DNA of 64,000 nt. It comes from Nitrobacter sp051535235 (GTDB lineage: Bacteria; Pseudomonadota; Alphaproteobacteria; Rhizobiales; Xanthobacteraceae). Of the stretch, positions 44,744-52,621 are shown one piece after another. The position numbers and the translations under genes were made by a program. The stretch's first letter is position 1; each line of letters opens with the position of its first letter. The notes under the pieces were generated by a model. It saw only the letters and a list, made by a program, of their open reading frames with translations, was not told the DNA's origin and made no database searches. Location of the stretch: the NCBI RefSeq assembly GCF_051535235.1, contig NZ_JBPPLZ010000003.1, positions 124,001-188,000 on the forward strand, written 5' to 3'.

Positions 44744-45334
44744 TCACGCCAGGTCGCTTCTGTCCTTGGCGGCGCGGTCAGCGGCCAGCGTGCTGCCGCC
44801 GCCGACGCTCACGCGGTTGAGCGACAGTCGCTGGCCATGCACGGGCATCGGCGCGCGTTTCGAACTCAGCGTGCGCGAGTTGACGCCCATCCACGAAATC
44901 TCCGACGACAGGCGGCCGTATTCGATCTTCGGACAGCGGTTCATCACCACCTTGATGCCGGCAGCCTCGGCTTTCGCAGCCGCCGCGTCGTCGCGCGCGC
45001 CAAGCTGCATCCAGATCACCTTCGGCAAGGGCGACAGCGTCAGCGCCTCGTCGACGATCGGCATGATGTGGCTGGAACTGCGGAAGATGTCCACCATGTC
45101 GAGGGGACGGCCGATGTCCTTCAACGATGCAACGAAGGGCTTGCCGACCAGGCTCTTGCCGACGTGACCCGGATTGACCGGGCTCATGTCATATCCGCGT
45201 TCGGCGAGATACTTGAATGCGAAGTAGCTCGGCCGCACGTTGACGGGCGAGGCGCCGACCATCGCGATGGTCTTCACGCTGTCCAGGATTCCGCGGATGT
45301 AGCTGTCGTCGTAGGTGTCGTGGTTCATTTTCAA
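44744..45334 (-). CDS. CoA-binding domain protein (YccU-like)
   Basis: A 196-residue protein with a Rossmann-like CoA-binding domain (about 10-150): IAMVGASPVNVRPSYFAFKY, MSPVNPG, DMVDIFRSSSHIMPIVDEAL, VIWMQLGARDDAAAAKAEAAG and VVMNRCPKIEYGRL. The conserved NRCPKIEY is the family hallmark. A Ser/Arg-rich tail follows. No biochemical role is established for the family. It is followed by metY on the same strand and may be co-transcribed with it. Confidence 0.85.
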   Translation of the reverse strand: MKMNHDTYDDSYIRGILDSVKTIAMVGASPVNVRPSYFAFKYLAERGYDMSPVNPGHVGKSLVGKPFVASLKDIGRPLDMVDIFRSSSHIMPIVDEALTLSPLPKVIWMQLGARDDAAAAKAEAAGIKVVMNRCPKIEYGRLSSEISWMGVNSRTLSSKRAPMPVHGQRLSLNRVSVGGGSTLAADRAAKDRSDLA

Positions 45335-45375
45335 GTCCAGGTCATTGGATCATCGCGGCCGTTCAGGCCAATGTT

Positions 45376-45481
45376 GTCATTTCGGGATGCACGGTCTTTA
45401 GCGCGCAGACCCGTAATCCATGTTCCGGCAGTGTTTATGGATTCCGGGTTCGCTCGCGAAGAGCTCGCGCCCCGGAATGAC
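45376..45481. repeat. Extragenic palindromic element (about 106 bp)
   Basis: The terminal arms GTCATTTCGGG (45376-45386) and CCCGGAATGAC (45471-45481) pair except at one position, and the interior GGTTCGCTCGCGAAGAGCTCGCGCC is also partly self-complementary. It lies between the enoyl-CoA hydratase homologue and the CoA-binding gene, and resembles the GGAATGACG-ended intergenic repeats I associate with Bradyrhizobiaceae. Confidence 0.55.
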
Positions 45482-45496
45482 GAAGAAAATTGAGTC

Positions 45497-46324
45497 CTAT
45501 CGATCTTTCCACTTCGGGTCACGTTTTTCGATGAAGGCGCCGATGCCCTCCTCGGCGTCGCGGGCCATCATGTTCTCGGTCATGACCTCGGCGGCGTAAC
45601 GATAGGCGTCAGCCAGATTCATTTCGGCCTGCCGGTAGAAGGCAACCTTGCCGAGCTTCACCGTATAGGCTGATTTGCGCGCGATCTTCTGCGCAAGCTC
45701 CAGTGCGGTGTCGCGCTCGAGCCCATCGGCGACGACGCGGTTGATCAGCCCCATCCGCTGGGCCGCCGCGGCGTCGACCGGTTCTCCGGTCAAAAGCATT
45801 TCCATGGCGTGTTTGCGCGCGATGTTTCGGGTCAGCGCCACCATCGGCGTCGAGCAGAACAGGCCGATGTCGACACCTGGCGTTGCGAAGCGGGCCTTCT
45901 CCGAAGCCACCGCGAGATCGCAGGTCGCAACGAGCTGGCAGCCGGCCGCGGTGGCGACGCCCTGCACGCAGGCGACCACAGGCTTCGGCAGTTGGACGAT
46001 GGCCTGCATCATCGCGCTGCAGATCGTCATCACATGCGCGAAGTAGGCGCGGCCGCGATCGGAGTCGGCGCGGTGCGCGGTCAGTTCCTTGAGGTCATGG
46101 CCGGACGAGAACGCCGGACCGCTGGCCGCGATCACGACCGCGCGAACCGCCGGGTCCGTGCCGGCTGCGTCGATCGCCGCATGCAGTTCGCCGATCAGCC
46201 GCTCAGACAGGCTGTTTCGCGCTTCCGGACGGTTGAGGGTCAGAACAGTGATGCTGCCTTGGGTTTGCCGCAAGAGTACCGGCGGTTGTTCCGGGGTCTC
46301 GGCGCGGGCGGTCCTGGCTGTCAT
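45497..46324 (-). CDS. Enoyl-CoA hydratase/isomerase-family protein lacking catalytic glutamates
   Basis: A 275-residue crotonase-fold protein: LNRPEARNSLSERLIGEL, oxyanion-hole FSSGHDLKEL, and GVATAAGCQLVATCDLAVAS. In classical hydratases the two acid-base glutamates occur as GGGCEL and as PEI. Here they read AAGCQL and PGV, so both are replaced. This resembles ECHDC2/3-type members whose reaction is not hydration. The substrate is unknown. It is followed on the same strand by the CoA-binding protein gene and divergent from a thioesterase gene. Confidence 0.85.
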   Translation of the reverse strand: MTARTARAETPEQPPVLLRQTQGSITVLTLNRPEARNSLSERLIGELHAAIDAAGTDPAVRAVVIAASGPAFSSGHDLKELTAHRADSDRGRAYFAHVMTICSAMMQAIVQLPKPVVACVQGVATAAGCQLVATCDLAVASEKARFATPGVDIGLFCSTPMVALTRNIARKHAMEMLLTGEPVDAAAAQRMGLINRVVADGLERDTALELAQKIARKSAYTVKLGKVAFYRQAEMNLADAYRYAAEVMTENMMARDAEEGIGAFIEKRDPKWKDR

Positions 46325-46398
46325 CGAATTATCCGCTTGGGCGAAACGATCATCCTAATGTAACAGGCACCATCGGGCGTGAGCAGGGGCAGGACGAC

Positions 46399-46827
46399 AT
46401 GGCGACTGCGAAAATGAACGTGGCCGAACTCGAGGCGTTTCTTCATGCCGAGTTCCCTCAGGCCTTCAGGGACGGCGATATCGCCATCGAAAGCGCCGAC
46501 GGCGAGACGTCGCTGCTTCGCCAGCGCTACAGCGAGCGCATGTTGCGCCCGGGCGGTACCGTCTCCGGGCCAACGCTGATGGCACTGGCCGATTTCGCCA
46601 TGTATGTGGTGCTTTTGTCGCGGATCGGTCCGGTCGGCCTCGCCGTGACCGCCAATCTCAACATCAATTTTCTGCGCCCGGGACGCCCGGGTCAGGATGT
46701 CGTTGCCGCCGCGCGGCTTCTCAAGCTCGGCAGGCGGCTTGCGGTCGGCGAGGTGACGCTATTGTCAGGCACGTCGCCCGATCCGATCGCCCATGTAACC
46801 TCCACGTACTCCATTCCGAATGCTTGA
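46399..46827 (+). CDS. PaaI-type hotdog-fold thioesterase
   Basis: A 142-residue hotdog protein with the family pattern MLRPGGTVSGPTLMALADFAMYVVLL, where ADFA starts the central helix, followed by the strands VTANLNINFLRPGRPG, VVAAARLLKLGRRLAVGEV and VTSTYSIP. Such enzymes hydrolyse acyl-CoA thioesters; the substrate here is not evident. It is divergent from the enoyl-CoA hydratase homologue, 74 bp apart, which suggests related acyl-CoA chemistry. Confidence 0.85.
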   Translation: MATAKMNVAELEAFLHAEFPQAFRDGDIAIESADGETSLLRQRYSERMLRPGGTVSGPTLMALADFAMYVVLLSRIGPVGLAVTANLNINFLRPGRPGQDVVAAARLLKLGRRLAVGEVTLLSGTSPDPIAHVTSTYSIPNA

Positions 46828-46899
46828 AAATTCTAAAGGTAATATATAACCATTTTTATAAGCTAATGATTTTACGATGAAAATATCGATCGTGTGACG

Positions 46900-46928
46900 T
46901 TGACTGGAATTGATTGCTTCTCTAGAAC
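46900..46928 (+). promoter_or_regulatory. Candidate promoter of the rplM-rpsI operon
   Basis: TTGACT (46900-46905) and TAGAAC (46923-46928) with 17-bp spacing, downstream of an AT-rich stretch (46830-46880). An AACGCCC/GGGCGTT inverted repeat (46926-46932 and 46949-46955) follows, which would span the start site. Confidence 0.45.
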
Positions 46929-46982
46929 GCCCTCGGTTCGACGCTTGTGGGCGTTGAGGTTCTCTTTTCACGGATTTCTCAC

Positions 46983-47447
46983 ATGAAAACGTTCTCGGCA
47001 AAGCCAGCCGAAGTGACGAAGAAGTGGGTGCTGATCGACGCCAGCGGCCTGGTGGTCGGGCGGCTCGCCACCCTCGTTGCGATGCGGCTGCGCGGCAAGC
47101 ATCTGCCGATTTACACGCCGCACGTCGATTGCGGCGACAATGTCATCATCATCAATGCCGCCAAGGTGGTTCTCACCGGCCGCAAGCGTGACAACAAGGT
47201 CTATTACAATCACACCGGCTACATCGGCGGCATCAAGGAGCGCACCGCGAAGTGGATCCTTGAGGGTCGTTTCCCGGAACGCGTCATCGAGAAGGCCGTG
47301 GAGCGCATGATCCCGCGTGGCCCGCTCGGACGCGTGCAGCTTGGCAATCTTCGTGTTTATGCCGGCGCAGAGCATCCCCATGAAGCGCAGCAGCCGGAAA
47401 TCGTCGATATCGGCGCAATGAACCGCAAGAACAAGAGGGCCGCATAA
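46983..47447 (+). CDS. rplM: 50S ribosomal protein L13
   Basis: A 154-residue ribosomal protein with the L13 start MKTFSAKPAEVTKKWVLIDA and motifs GRLATLVAMRLRGKH, VINAAKVVLTGRK, YYNHTGYIGG and MIPRGPLGR. It binds 23S rRNA early in large-subunit assembly. The ATG at 46983 is the family start. rpsI follows 2 bp after the stop, giving the classic L13-S9 operon. Confidence 0.98.
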   Translation: MKTFSAKPAEVTKKWVLIDASGLVVGRLATLVAMRLRGKHLPIYTPHVDCGDNVIIINAAKVVLTGRKRDNKVYYNHTGYIGGIKERTAKWILEGRFPERVIEKAVERMIPRGPLGRVQLGNLRVYAGAEHPHEAQQPEIVDIGAMNRKNKRAA

Positions 47448-47449
47448 CG

Positions 47450-47926
47450 ATGTCCGATACCATGCAGTCTCTCGACCAGTTGTCCGCGTTGAAGTCGGCT
47501 AATCCGGAAGCGCCGCAGTACGCCAAGAAAATCGACAAGCACGGCCGCGCCTATGCCACCGGCAAGCGCAAGGACGCGGTTGCCCGCGTCTGGATCAAGC
47601 CGGGTGCCGGCAAGATCCTGGTCAACGCCCGCGAGGTCGAGGTCTACTTTGCGCGTCCGGTGCTGCGCATGATGATCCAGCAGCCGCTCGTCGCCGCGGC
47701 GCGGGCCGGGCAATACGACGTGATTTGCACCGTTGCCGGCGGCGGCCTGTCCGGCCAGGCGGGTGCCGTCCGTCACGGCCTGTCCAAGGCGCTGACGAAT
47801 TTCGAGCCCGAATTGCGCGGCGTCCTCAAGAAGGGCGGCTTCCTGACCCGCGACTCGCGCGTGGTCGAGCGCAAGAAGTACGGCAAGGCGAAAGCCCGCC
47901 GCTCGTTCCAGTTCTCGAAGCGCTAA
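47450..47926 (+). CDS. rpsI: 30S ribosomal protein S9
   Basis: A 158-residue S9 with an alphaproteobacterial N-terminal extension (about 25 residues). The core begins at YATGKRKDAVARVWIKPG, followed by RPVLRMMIQQPL, GGGLSGQAGAVRHGLSKAL, and ends in the conserved basic tail (RKKYGKAKARRSFQFSKR) that reaches the decoding site. It is co-transcribed with rplM. Confidence 0.98.
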   Translation: MSDTMQSLDQLSALKSANPEAPQYAKKIDKHGRAYATGKRKDAVARVWIKPGAGKILVNAREVEVYFARPVLRMMIQQPLVAAARAGQYDVICTVAGGGLSGQAGAVRHGLSKALTNFEPELRGVLKKGGFLTRDSRVVERKKYGKAKARRSFQFSKR

Positions 47927-47939
47927 GAGGCGCGTTTTC

Positions 47940-47969
47940 GACATTCGCTGCAGCCGTGCAGCGAATGTC
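47940..47969. terminator. Strong hairpin after the rplM-rpsI operon
   Basis: Perfect 13-bp arms GACATTCGCTGCA (47940-47952) and TGCAGCGAATGTC (47957-47969) with a 4-nt loop, 14 nt after the S9 stop. No T run follows, so it may act as a transcript 3'-end stabiliser or a non-canonical terminator. Confidence 0.5.
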
Positions 47970-48052
47970 GGTTCCCAGAATTCACGGCGATCCCTCCTCA
48001 AGACCGGAGGGGGATATATCAGGCTTGTCAGGAAGCCTGTTATGCTAGCGGG

Positions 48053-49030
48053 ATGAATCTCGGTTCGTCGCCGTCGCGGAAGAAAATCGGCGGGGTGTCA
48101 TGCCCGCCCATTCTCTTGCGATGCGCATTCGCCTTGATGCTGCTGATGCCGCGCGTCGTCTTTGCGCAGGTTGGCGCGGAGACCGCACCCGATCCGGAAC
48201 CTGCAGCGAAGGCCGATCAAGACACGCGCGAAGCGATCTGCCTGATGGTGGAGTCGGCGGCCAGGGCCGAGAATCTGCCGCTGGAATTCTTTGCGCGCGT
48301 GATCTGGCAGGAGAGCCGATTCCAGACCGATGCCGTTGGTCCGCTGACCCGCAGCGGCGAGCACGCGCAGGGCATAGCGCAGTTCATGCCGGGAACGGCA
48401 AGCGAGCGGCGGCTGCTCGACCCGTTCGACCCGGTGCAGGCGTTGCCGAAATCGGCCGAGTATCTGAACGAGTTGCGCGGGCAATTCGGCAATCTGGGAT
48501 TGGCCGCCGCGGCCTATAATGCCGGACCGCGCCGCGTGCAGGACTGGCTCGACGGCAAGGGGTCGATGCCGGCCGAGACGCGAAACTACGTTATCGCGAT
48601 CACGGGATCGCCGATCGAGGACTGGGCTGACGCGGGCAAGGGCGGCAAGCCGCCGGATCGCGCGCCGGCATCGTCGAGTTGCCGCGAGTTGATGGCGATG
48701 CTGAAGCGCGCGCCCAATCCTTTTGTTGCGGGGCTTGAAGAGCGTGTGAAGCTCGGTGCGGACAAGCCTTGGGGCGTGCAGCTCGCTGCGGGCTTCAGCC
48801 GGGTCCGCGCCATGGCCATGTACGCACGGGCCATCCGGCACCTCGGCTCCGTGATCGGCGACCGCGATCCGAGCCTGCTGGGCTCGGTGTTGCGTAGCCG
48901 CGGCACCCGGACGTTTTATCAGGTCAGGGTAGGGGCCGATACGCGCGCGGAAGCCGATGGTCTCTGCAACCGGATCAGGCACGCTGGTGGCGCCTGTCTC
49001 GTGCTGCGAAATAGGCGCGTGAGAGGTTAG
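48053..49030 (+). CDS. Lytic transglycosylase with SPOR domain
   Basis: A 325-residue exported protein: signal sequence (about 20-38, cleavage near FAQ), an SLT goose-lysozyme-like domain (about 60-180) with catalytic Glu in VIWQESRF, GIAQFMPGTA and LAAAAYNAGPRRV. A C-terminal SPOR-like domain (about 265-325, FYQVRVGADTRAEADGLCNRI) binds denuded septal peptidoglycan. It cleaves glycan strands in the periplasm, probably at division sites. No strong ribosome-binding site is seen before the ATG at 48053. Confidence 0.9.
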   Translation: MNLGSSPSRKKIGGVSCPPILLRCAFALMLLMPRVVFAQVGAETAPDPEPAAKADQDTREAICLMVESAARAENLPLEFFARVIWQESRFQTDAVGPLTRSGEHAQGIAQFMPGTASERRLLDPFDPVQALPKSAEYLNELRGQFGNLGLAAAAYNAGPRRVQDWLDGKGSMPAETRNYVIAITGSPIEDWADAGKGGKPPDRAPASSSCRELMAMLKRAPNPFVAGLEERVKLGADKPWGVQLAAGFSRVRAMAMYARAIRHLGSVIGDRDPSLLGSVLRSRGTRTFYQVRVGADTRAEADGLCNRIRHAGGACLVLRNRRVRG

Positions 49031-49096
49031 GTCCGGTTATGCTCGGCGATGAATAACGGTTCGTATCGTGATATCAGGACGCAAGGAGATCCGGCC

Positions 49097-49588
49097 ATGG
49101 TGCGTGAATATGAGGTGCGAGAGGGCGAGGTTGTCGTCGAACTGCCGCCTGCGACCGACGCCGGGCTGGTGTTCATCGGCAGAATTCGCACGCCCTGGAC
49201 GTCCCGCCTGAAGACCCCGCGTCAGGGGCGCGAAGACGGGCCGGTTTGTCGGCTCGAAATTTTCGATCCCTGGAAGCCCGCGCTGCAGGGGCTCGAACGT
49301 TATACGAGCATCGAAGTCATCTACTGGCTGCACCTGTCGCGTCGCGACATCGTGCTGCAGGCCCCCAAGAGCAGCGGCGAGACGCACGGCACGTTTTCGC
49401 TGCGGTCCCCGGTGCGGCCCAATCCGCTGGGGACCTCGCTGGTCAAGCTGGTCGGCATCGAGGGATCGACCGTTCTGGTGCGCGGACTGGATTGTATCGA
49501 CGACACGCCGCTCATCGACATCAAGCCGAACCGTTGCCAGTTCACGCCGATTGCGCCGCCGCAGGACGGAGATTTCGAAACCGGGTGA
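49097..49588 (+). CDS. trmO: tRNA (N6-threonylcarbamoyladenosine(37)-N6)-methyltransferase TrmO (TsaA/YaeB family)
   Basis: About 163 residues from the ATG at 49097, chosen because AAGGAG (49083-49088) lies 8 nt upstream; the frame opens at 49049 without a ribosome-binding site. Family motifs: VFIGRIRTPW, RLEIFDPWKPALQGLE, SIEVIYWLH, GTFSLRSPVRPNPLGTSLV and CIDDTPLIDIKP. It methylates t6A37 in tRNA using SAM in a beta-barrel fold. It appears monocistronic. Confidence 0.9.
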   Translation: MVREYEVREGEVVVELPPATDAGLVFIGRIRTPWTSRLKTPRQGREDGPVCRLEIFDPWKPALQGLERYTSIEVIYWLHLSRRDIVLQAPKSSGETHGTFSLRSPVRPNPLGTSLVKLVGIEGSTVLVRGLDCIDDTPLIDIKPNRCQFTPIAPPQDGDFETG

Positions 49589-49628
49589 TTTTCTGCCAGC
49601 GCATGTTTCCGGCGGAATCAGCAACCCG

Positions 49629-49659
49629 TCACGCCCGGCTTCATGCCCGGCCATGACGA
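49629..49659. repeat. Short copy of the CCCGGCCATGACG palindrome family
   Basis: It shares CCCGGCTT-n-CCCGGCCATGACG with the palindrome at 43253-43285, but the left arm is degenerate. It lies between trmO and the convergent GNAT gene. Confidence 0.45.
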
Positions 49660-49714
49660 TTGGACTGAACATCGTCTCGCTTCATACACGACGACGTCCC
49701 GAGCCTCTGAGGCA

Positions 49715-50983
49715 TCAGGAGACTCCGCCATTACCCGCCTTGCGAAACGGCCCGGCCTCGGTCAGTTCGCGGCCAGCTTCCGCGACGTATTGACGTTCGC
49801 GCTTGAGATAATCGCCTACCGCGCGGCGCAGGGCCGGGTCGGCAATATAATGCGCGGAGTAGGTGGTTTGCGGCAGATATCCGCGCGCGATCTTGTGCTC
49901 GCCCTGCGCGCCGGCCTCCACCGTTTTCAGGCGATGACGGATCGCGAATTCGATCGCCTGATAATAGCAGACCTCGAAATGCAGGAAGGGGTGATGTTCG
50001 ATCGCGCCCCAGTGCCGTCCGAACAGCGTGTCCGAACCGATGAAGTTGATGGCGCCGGCGATCCAGCGGCCATTGCGCCGGGCCATGATCAACGCGATGT
50101 CCCGGCTCATGCTCTCGCCGATCATGGAATAGAAGGGGCGCGTCAGGTAGGGCCGGCCCCACTTGCGCGATCCCGTCTCCATGTAGAACCGGAAGAAGGC
50201 GTCCCAGGCTTCTTCCGTGAGATCGCTGCCGGTGAGGACATGGATGGTGATGCCGTTGGCGAGCGCATCGCGTCGTTCGCGGCGGATCGCCTTGCGATGC
50301 CGCGAATTGAGGCTGGCGAGAAAGTCCTCGAAGCTCGAATAGCCTTCGTTGCGCCAGTGAAACTGCTGGTCGGTGCGCTGGAGGAATCCATTTCCTGCGA
50401 GAAACGCCCATTCCTCCTCGCGGGCGAAGGTGACGTGAGCCGACGAAGCCCGCGTCGCATCGCAGAGGCCGATGAGGCCGCCGGCCAGCGCGGCGGGGAC
50501 GCGCGTCTCGTCGCAGCCGGCGCGAACCAAAAGCCGCGGACCGGTGGCAGGCGTGAACGGAACCGAGGCCAGGAGCTTGGGATAATAGCGCCCGCCGGCC
50601 CTTTCATAGGCGTCCGCCCAGCCGTGATCGAAGACATACTCACCCTGCGAGTGCGACTTCAGATAGCACGGCACGACGCCGACGACCGTTCCGTCGCGGC
50701 GCGCGATCAGGTGGCACGGTTTCCATCCGGTGCGCGCGCAAGCCGAATGTGATGCTTCGAGCGCGGTGAAAAAGGCATGTGAGACAAAAGGGTTGTATGT
50801 CTCATTTGAGCTGAAAATCGAACGCGCAGGAGCTTCATCTCCCGACGCCGGCGATTCGTGGTGCTCGACTACAGGATTGGCGCAGGCGTCCCAATCCGCG
50901 GCCGGAATCTGGCCGACCGAGTCGATAGCTTCGAGCGATATGTCGGATGACGTCATCGAGGATTTGAGCCTGCGATCAGCCAT
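49715..50983 (-). CDS. GNAT family N-acyltransferase (peptidogalycan biosynthesis / DUF482 type)
   Basis: A 422-residue protein of the COG3146 type: NPFVSHAFFTALEAS near the N-terminus, VGVVPCYLKSHSQGEYVFDHGWADAYERAGGRYYPKL, VPFTPATGPRLL, then a GNAT domain with RHRKAIRRER, a FYMETGSRKWGRPYLTR segment, and LFGRHWGAIEHHPFLHFEVCYYQ. The family is fused GNAT/FemAB-like and is linked to cell-envelope acyl or aminoacyl transfer, but without a proven substrate. The start at 50983 is uncertain; an ATG nine codons later is equally possible. Confidence 0.85.
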   Translation of the reverse strand: MADRRLKSSMTSSDISLEAIDSVGQIPAADWDACANPVVEHHESPASGDEAPARSIFSSNETYNPFVSHAFFTALEASHSACARTGWKPCHLIARRDGTVVGVVPCYLKSHSQGEYVFDHGWADAYERAGGRYYPKLLASVPFTPATGPRLLVRAGCDETRVPAALAGGLIGLCDATRASSAHVTFAREEEWAFLAGNGFLQRTDQQFHWRNEGYSSFEDFLASLNSRHRKAIRRERRDALANGITIHVLTGSDLTEEAWDAFFRFYMETGSRKWGRPYLTRPFYSMIGESMSRDIALIMARRNGRWIAGAINFIGSDTLFGRHWGAIEHHPFLHFEVCYYQAIEFAIRHRLKTVEAGAQGEHKIARGYLPQTTYSAHYIADPALRRAVGDYLKRERQYVAEAGRELTEAGPFRKAGNGGVS

Positions 50984-51066
50984 TGCATGTAGAGATGTCC
51001 GCTATGTGGCGGTTTCATTGAACCACGAGATTGGGCACGGCGCCGGGGCCGTCAAGGGAGTGGGGG

Positions 51067-51129
51067 TTATAGCGTTTTCGAGCGAAGTGGATACCGGTTC
51101 GCATAAAGAAAACGCGTCAAAACAAGAAG
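51067..51129. repeat. Dispersed intergenic repeat (copy C, inverted relative to copy B)
   Basis: It reads TTATAGCGTTTTCGAGCG to ATACCGGTTCGCATAAAG to AAAACGCGTCAAAAC. Its complement matches 30391-30453 with few changes. It sits between the GNAT gene and the phosphodiesterase gene. Confidence 0.7.
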
Positions 51130-51168
51130 CTGGAGCCCGGCTCTGATTCCGTCGGGAGCGGGATGGCG

Positions 51169-51921
51169 CTAGACCTCCGGATGGAAACCCTCGAAGATCA
51201 TCTGATCGGCGTATCTGGCGGCTCGGGCGCGTTGTTCCGGCGTGCGCACCGTCCATGTCAGCAGGGGGCATCGGAAGATGTTTCTTGCAATCCATGGGGC
51301 TAACGCCGGAAGTTCATTCACCCAGTAAGCGACAAAATGCGGCCGGGTGCGGAAGGCATGATGCAGATCTGTCATTGTCGCGCGCTGATCCGGCGTCGCG
51401 TCGGGCCATTCGGCTGCACTATAGCTCCGCTGGGCTACGATGCCGCGGGGACGCGCCGGCATCAGTTCGCGCAGAGCCAGCACCTGATCCGGGTCGAATG
51501 ACATGCCGGCCGCCGGTCCGTCATAGGATGACAGCACGTCAGCCATGCGCCGGACCAGCCGGCGGTCACCGTCGAAATGACTTTTCACCTCGATCACCAG
51601 CGGCACGCGGCCGGCGACCAGCGCGCAGAGGTCCGCGAGCGACATCATCCGTTCGGACGTGTTCCTGAAGACGATCTGCCTGAGTTCGGCGGCGGTCCTG
51701 GTCCGCAGGGATCCCGAACCTTCGGTCAGGCGTCCGAGTTCGTCGTCATGATGAACCATGGCCTCGCCGTCGGCGGTGAGCTGGATATCGAGTTCGATGC
51801 TGAAGTTTCCGGCCATCGCCGCACGGGCCGCCGCCGGCATATTTTCGACGATGCCACGGGCCTCGTCATGCAGGCCGCGGTGGGCGACCGGGCGTGCCGT
51901 CAACCAGTCGGGTGCGCGCAT
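51169..51921 (-). CDS. Glycerophosphodiester phosphodiesterase (UgpQ-like)
   Basis: A 250-residue cytoplasmic GDPD with the TIM-barrel motifs: AHRGLHDEARGIVENM (catalytic His-Arg and metal-binding Glu), IELDIQLTADGEAMVHHDDEL (metal Glu/Asp and second catalytic His), LVIEVKSHFDG and TWTVRTPEQ near the end. It splits glycerophosphodiesters to sn-glycerol-3-phosphate and alcohols. It starts 5 bp after the RidA-family stop, so the two form an operon. Confidence 0.92.
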   Translation of the reverse strand: MRAPDWLTARPVAHRGLHDEARGIVENMPAAARAAMAGNFSIELDIQLTADGEAMVHHDDELGRLTEGSGSLRTRTAAELRQIVFRNTSERMMSLADLCALVAGRVPLVIEVKSHFDGDRRLVRRMADVLSSYDGPAAGMSFDPDQVLALRELMPARPRGIVAQRSYSAAEWPDATPDQRATMTDLHHAFRTRPHFVAYWVNELPALAPWIARNIFRCPLLTWTVRTPEQRARAARYADQMIFEGFHPEV

Positions 51922-51926
51922 CGGCG

Positions 51927-52394
51927 TCAGGCGACTTCGAACAGACCTTCCACTTCGACCGCCGCATCGGCGGGAAGGGATGCAACGCCCACGGTCGAAC
52001 GGGAATGGCGGCCTTTGTCGCCGAACGCCTCAACCATCAGATCGGATGCGCCGTTCATCACCTTGGGGCCGTCGAGGAAATCGGGAGCGGAGTTGATAAA
52101 GCCGCCCAGCCTGACGACGCGGACCACCTTGTCGAGGTCGCCGAGCGCGGCCTTGACCTGCGCCAGCAGGTTGAGTGCGCAGCCGCGCGCCGCGGTGCTG
52201 CCCTGTTCGACGCTGACGCCGGCGCCGAGCTTGCCCCTGGCGATCAACGCGCCTTCCGGATTGAAGCAGAGCTGTCCGGATACGAACAGCAGATTGCCGG
52301 TGCGGACGAAACCGACATAATTCGCCACAGGCGATGCCGGATCATGCAGGGTGATGCCTTGCGCCGCCAGCTTCTGCTCGATCGTTCCTGCCAT
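51927..52394 (-). CDS. RidA (YjgF/YER057c/UK114) family protein
   Basis: A 155-residue RidA-like protein: VRTGNLLFVSGQLCFNPEGALIARGKLG, then RGCALNLLAQVKAALGDLDKVVRVVRLGGF and VGVASLPADAAVEVEGLFEV. The subfamily ending ALPxxxxVEVE is typical. RidA proteins clear reactive enamine/imine intermediates, but the conserved Arg of archetypal RidA is not evident in the C-terminal motif (GVASLP), so this is probably a Rid subfamily member of unknown specificity. First gene of an operon with the phosphodiesterase. Confidence 0.88.
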   Translation of the reverse strand: MAGTIEQKLAAQGITLHDPASPVANYVGFVRTGNLLFVSGQLCFNPEGALIARGKLGAGVSVEQGSTAARGCALNLLAQVKAALGDLDKVVRVVRLGGFINSAPDFLDGPKVMNGASDLMVEAFGDKGRHSRSTVGVASLPADAAVEVEGLFEVA

Positions 52395-52621
52395 GTCGGC
52401 CCCCGCTGATGTTGTTACGCCTGAAAACTCGGCTCAGGGTTCTATCTCGCATCGTCATGTCACATGCAAGTGATGGCGGAGCGAGGCCGGTTTGCGGAAA
52501 GCGGGCACGGTTCGACCGACGGTCAAGCCGGCCATCAAATCGCGGTGTGCTGCCACGCCGCCCTAGTTGCGACGCAATAGGGCGGCGATAATGCTCGGAT
52601 TCGGCCACATCGAGAGGTGAT

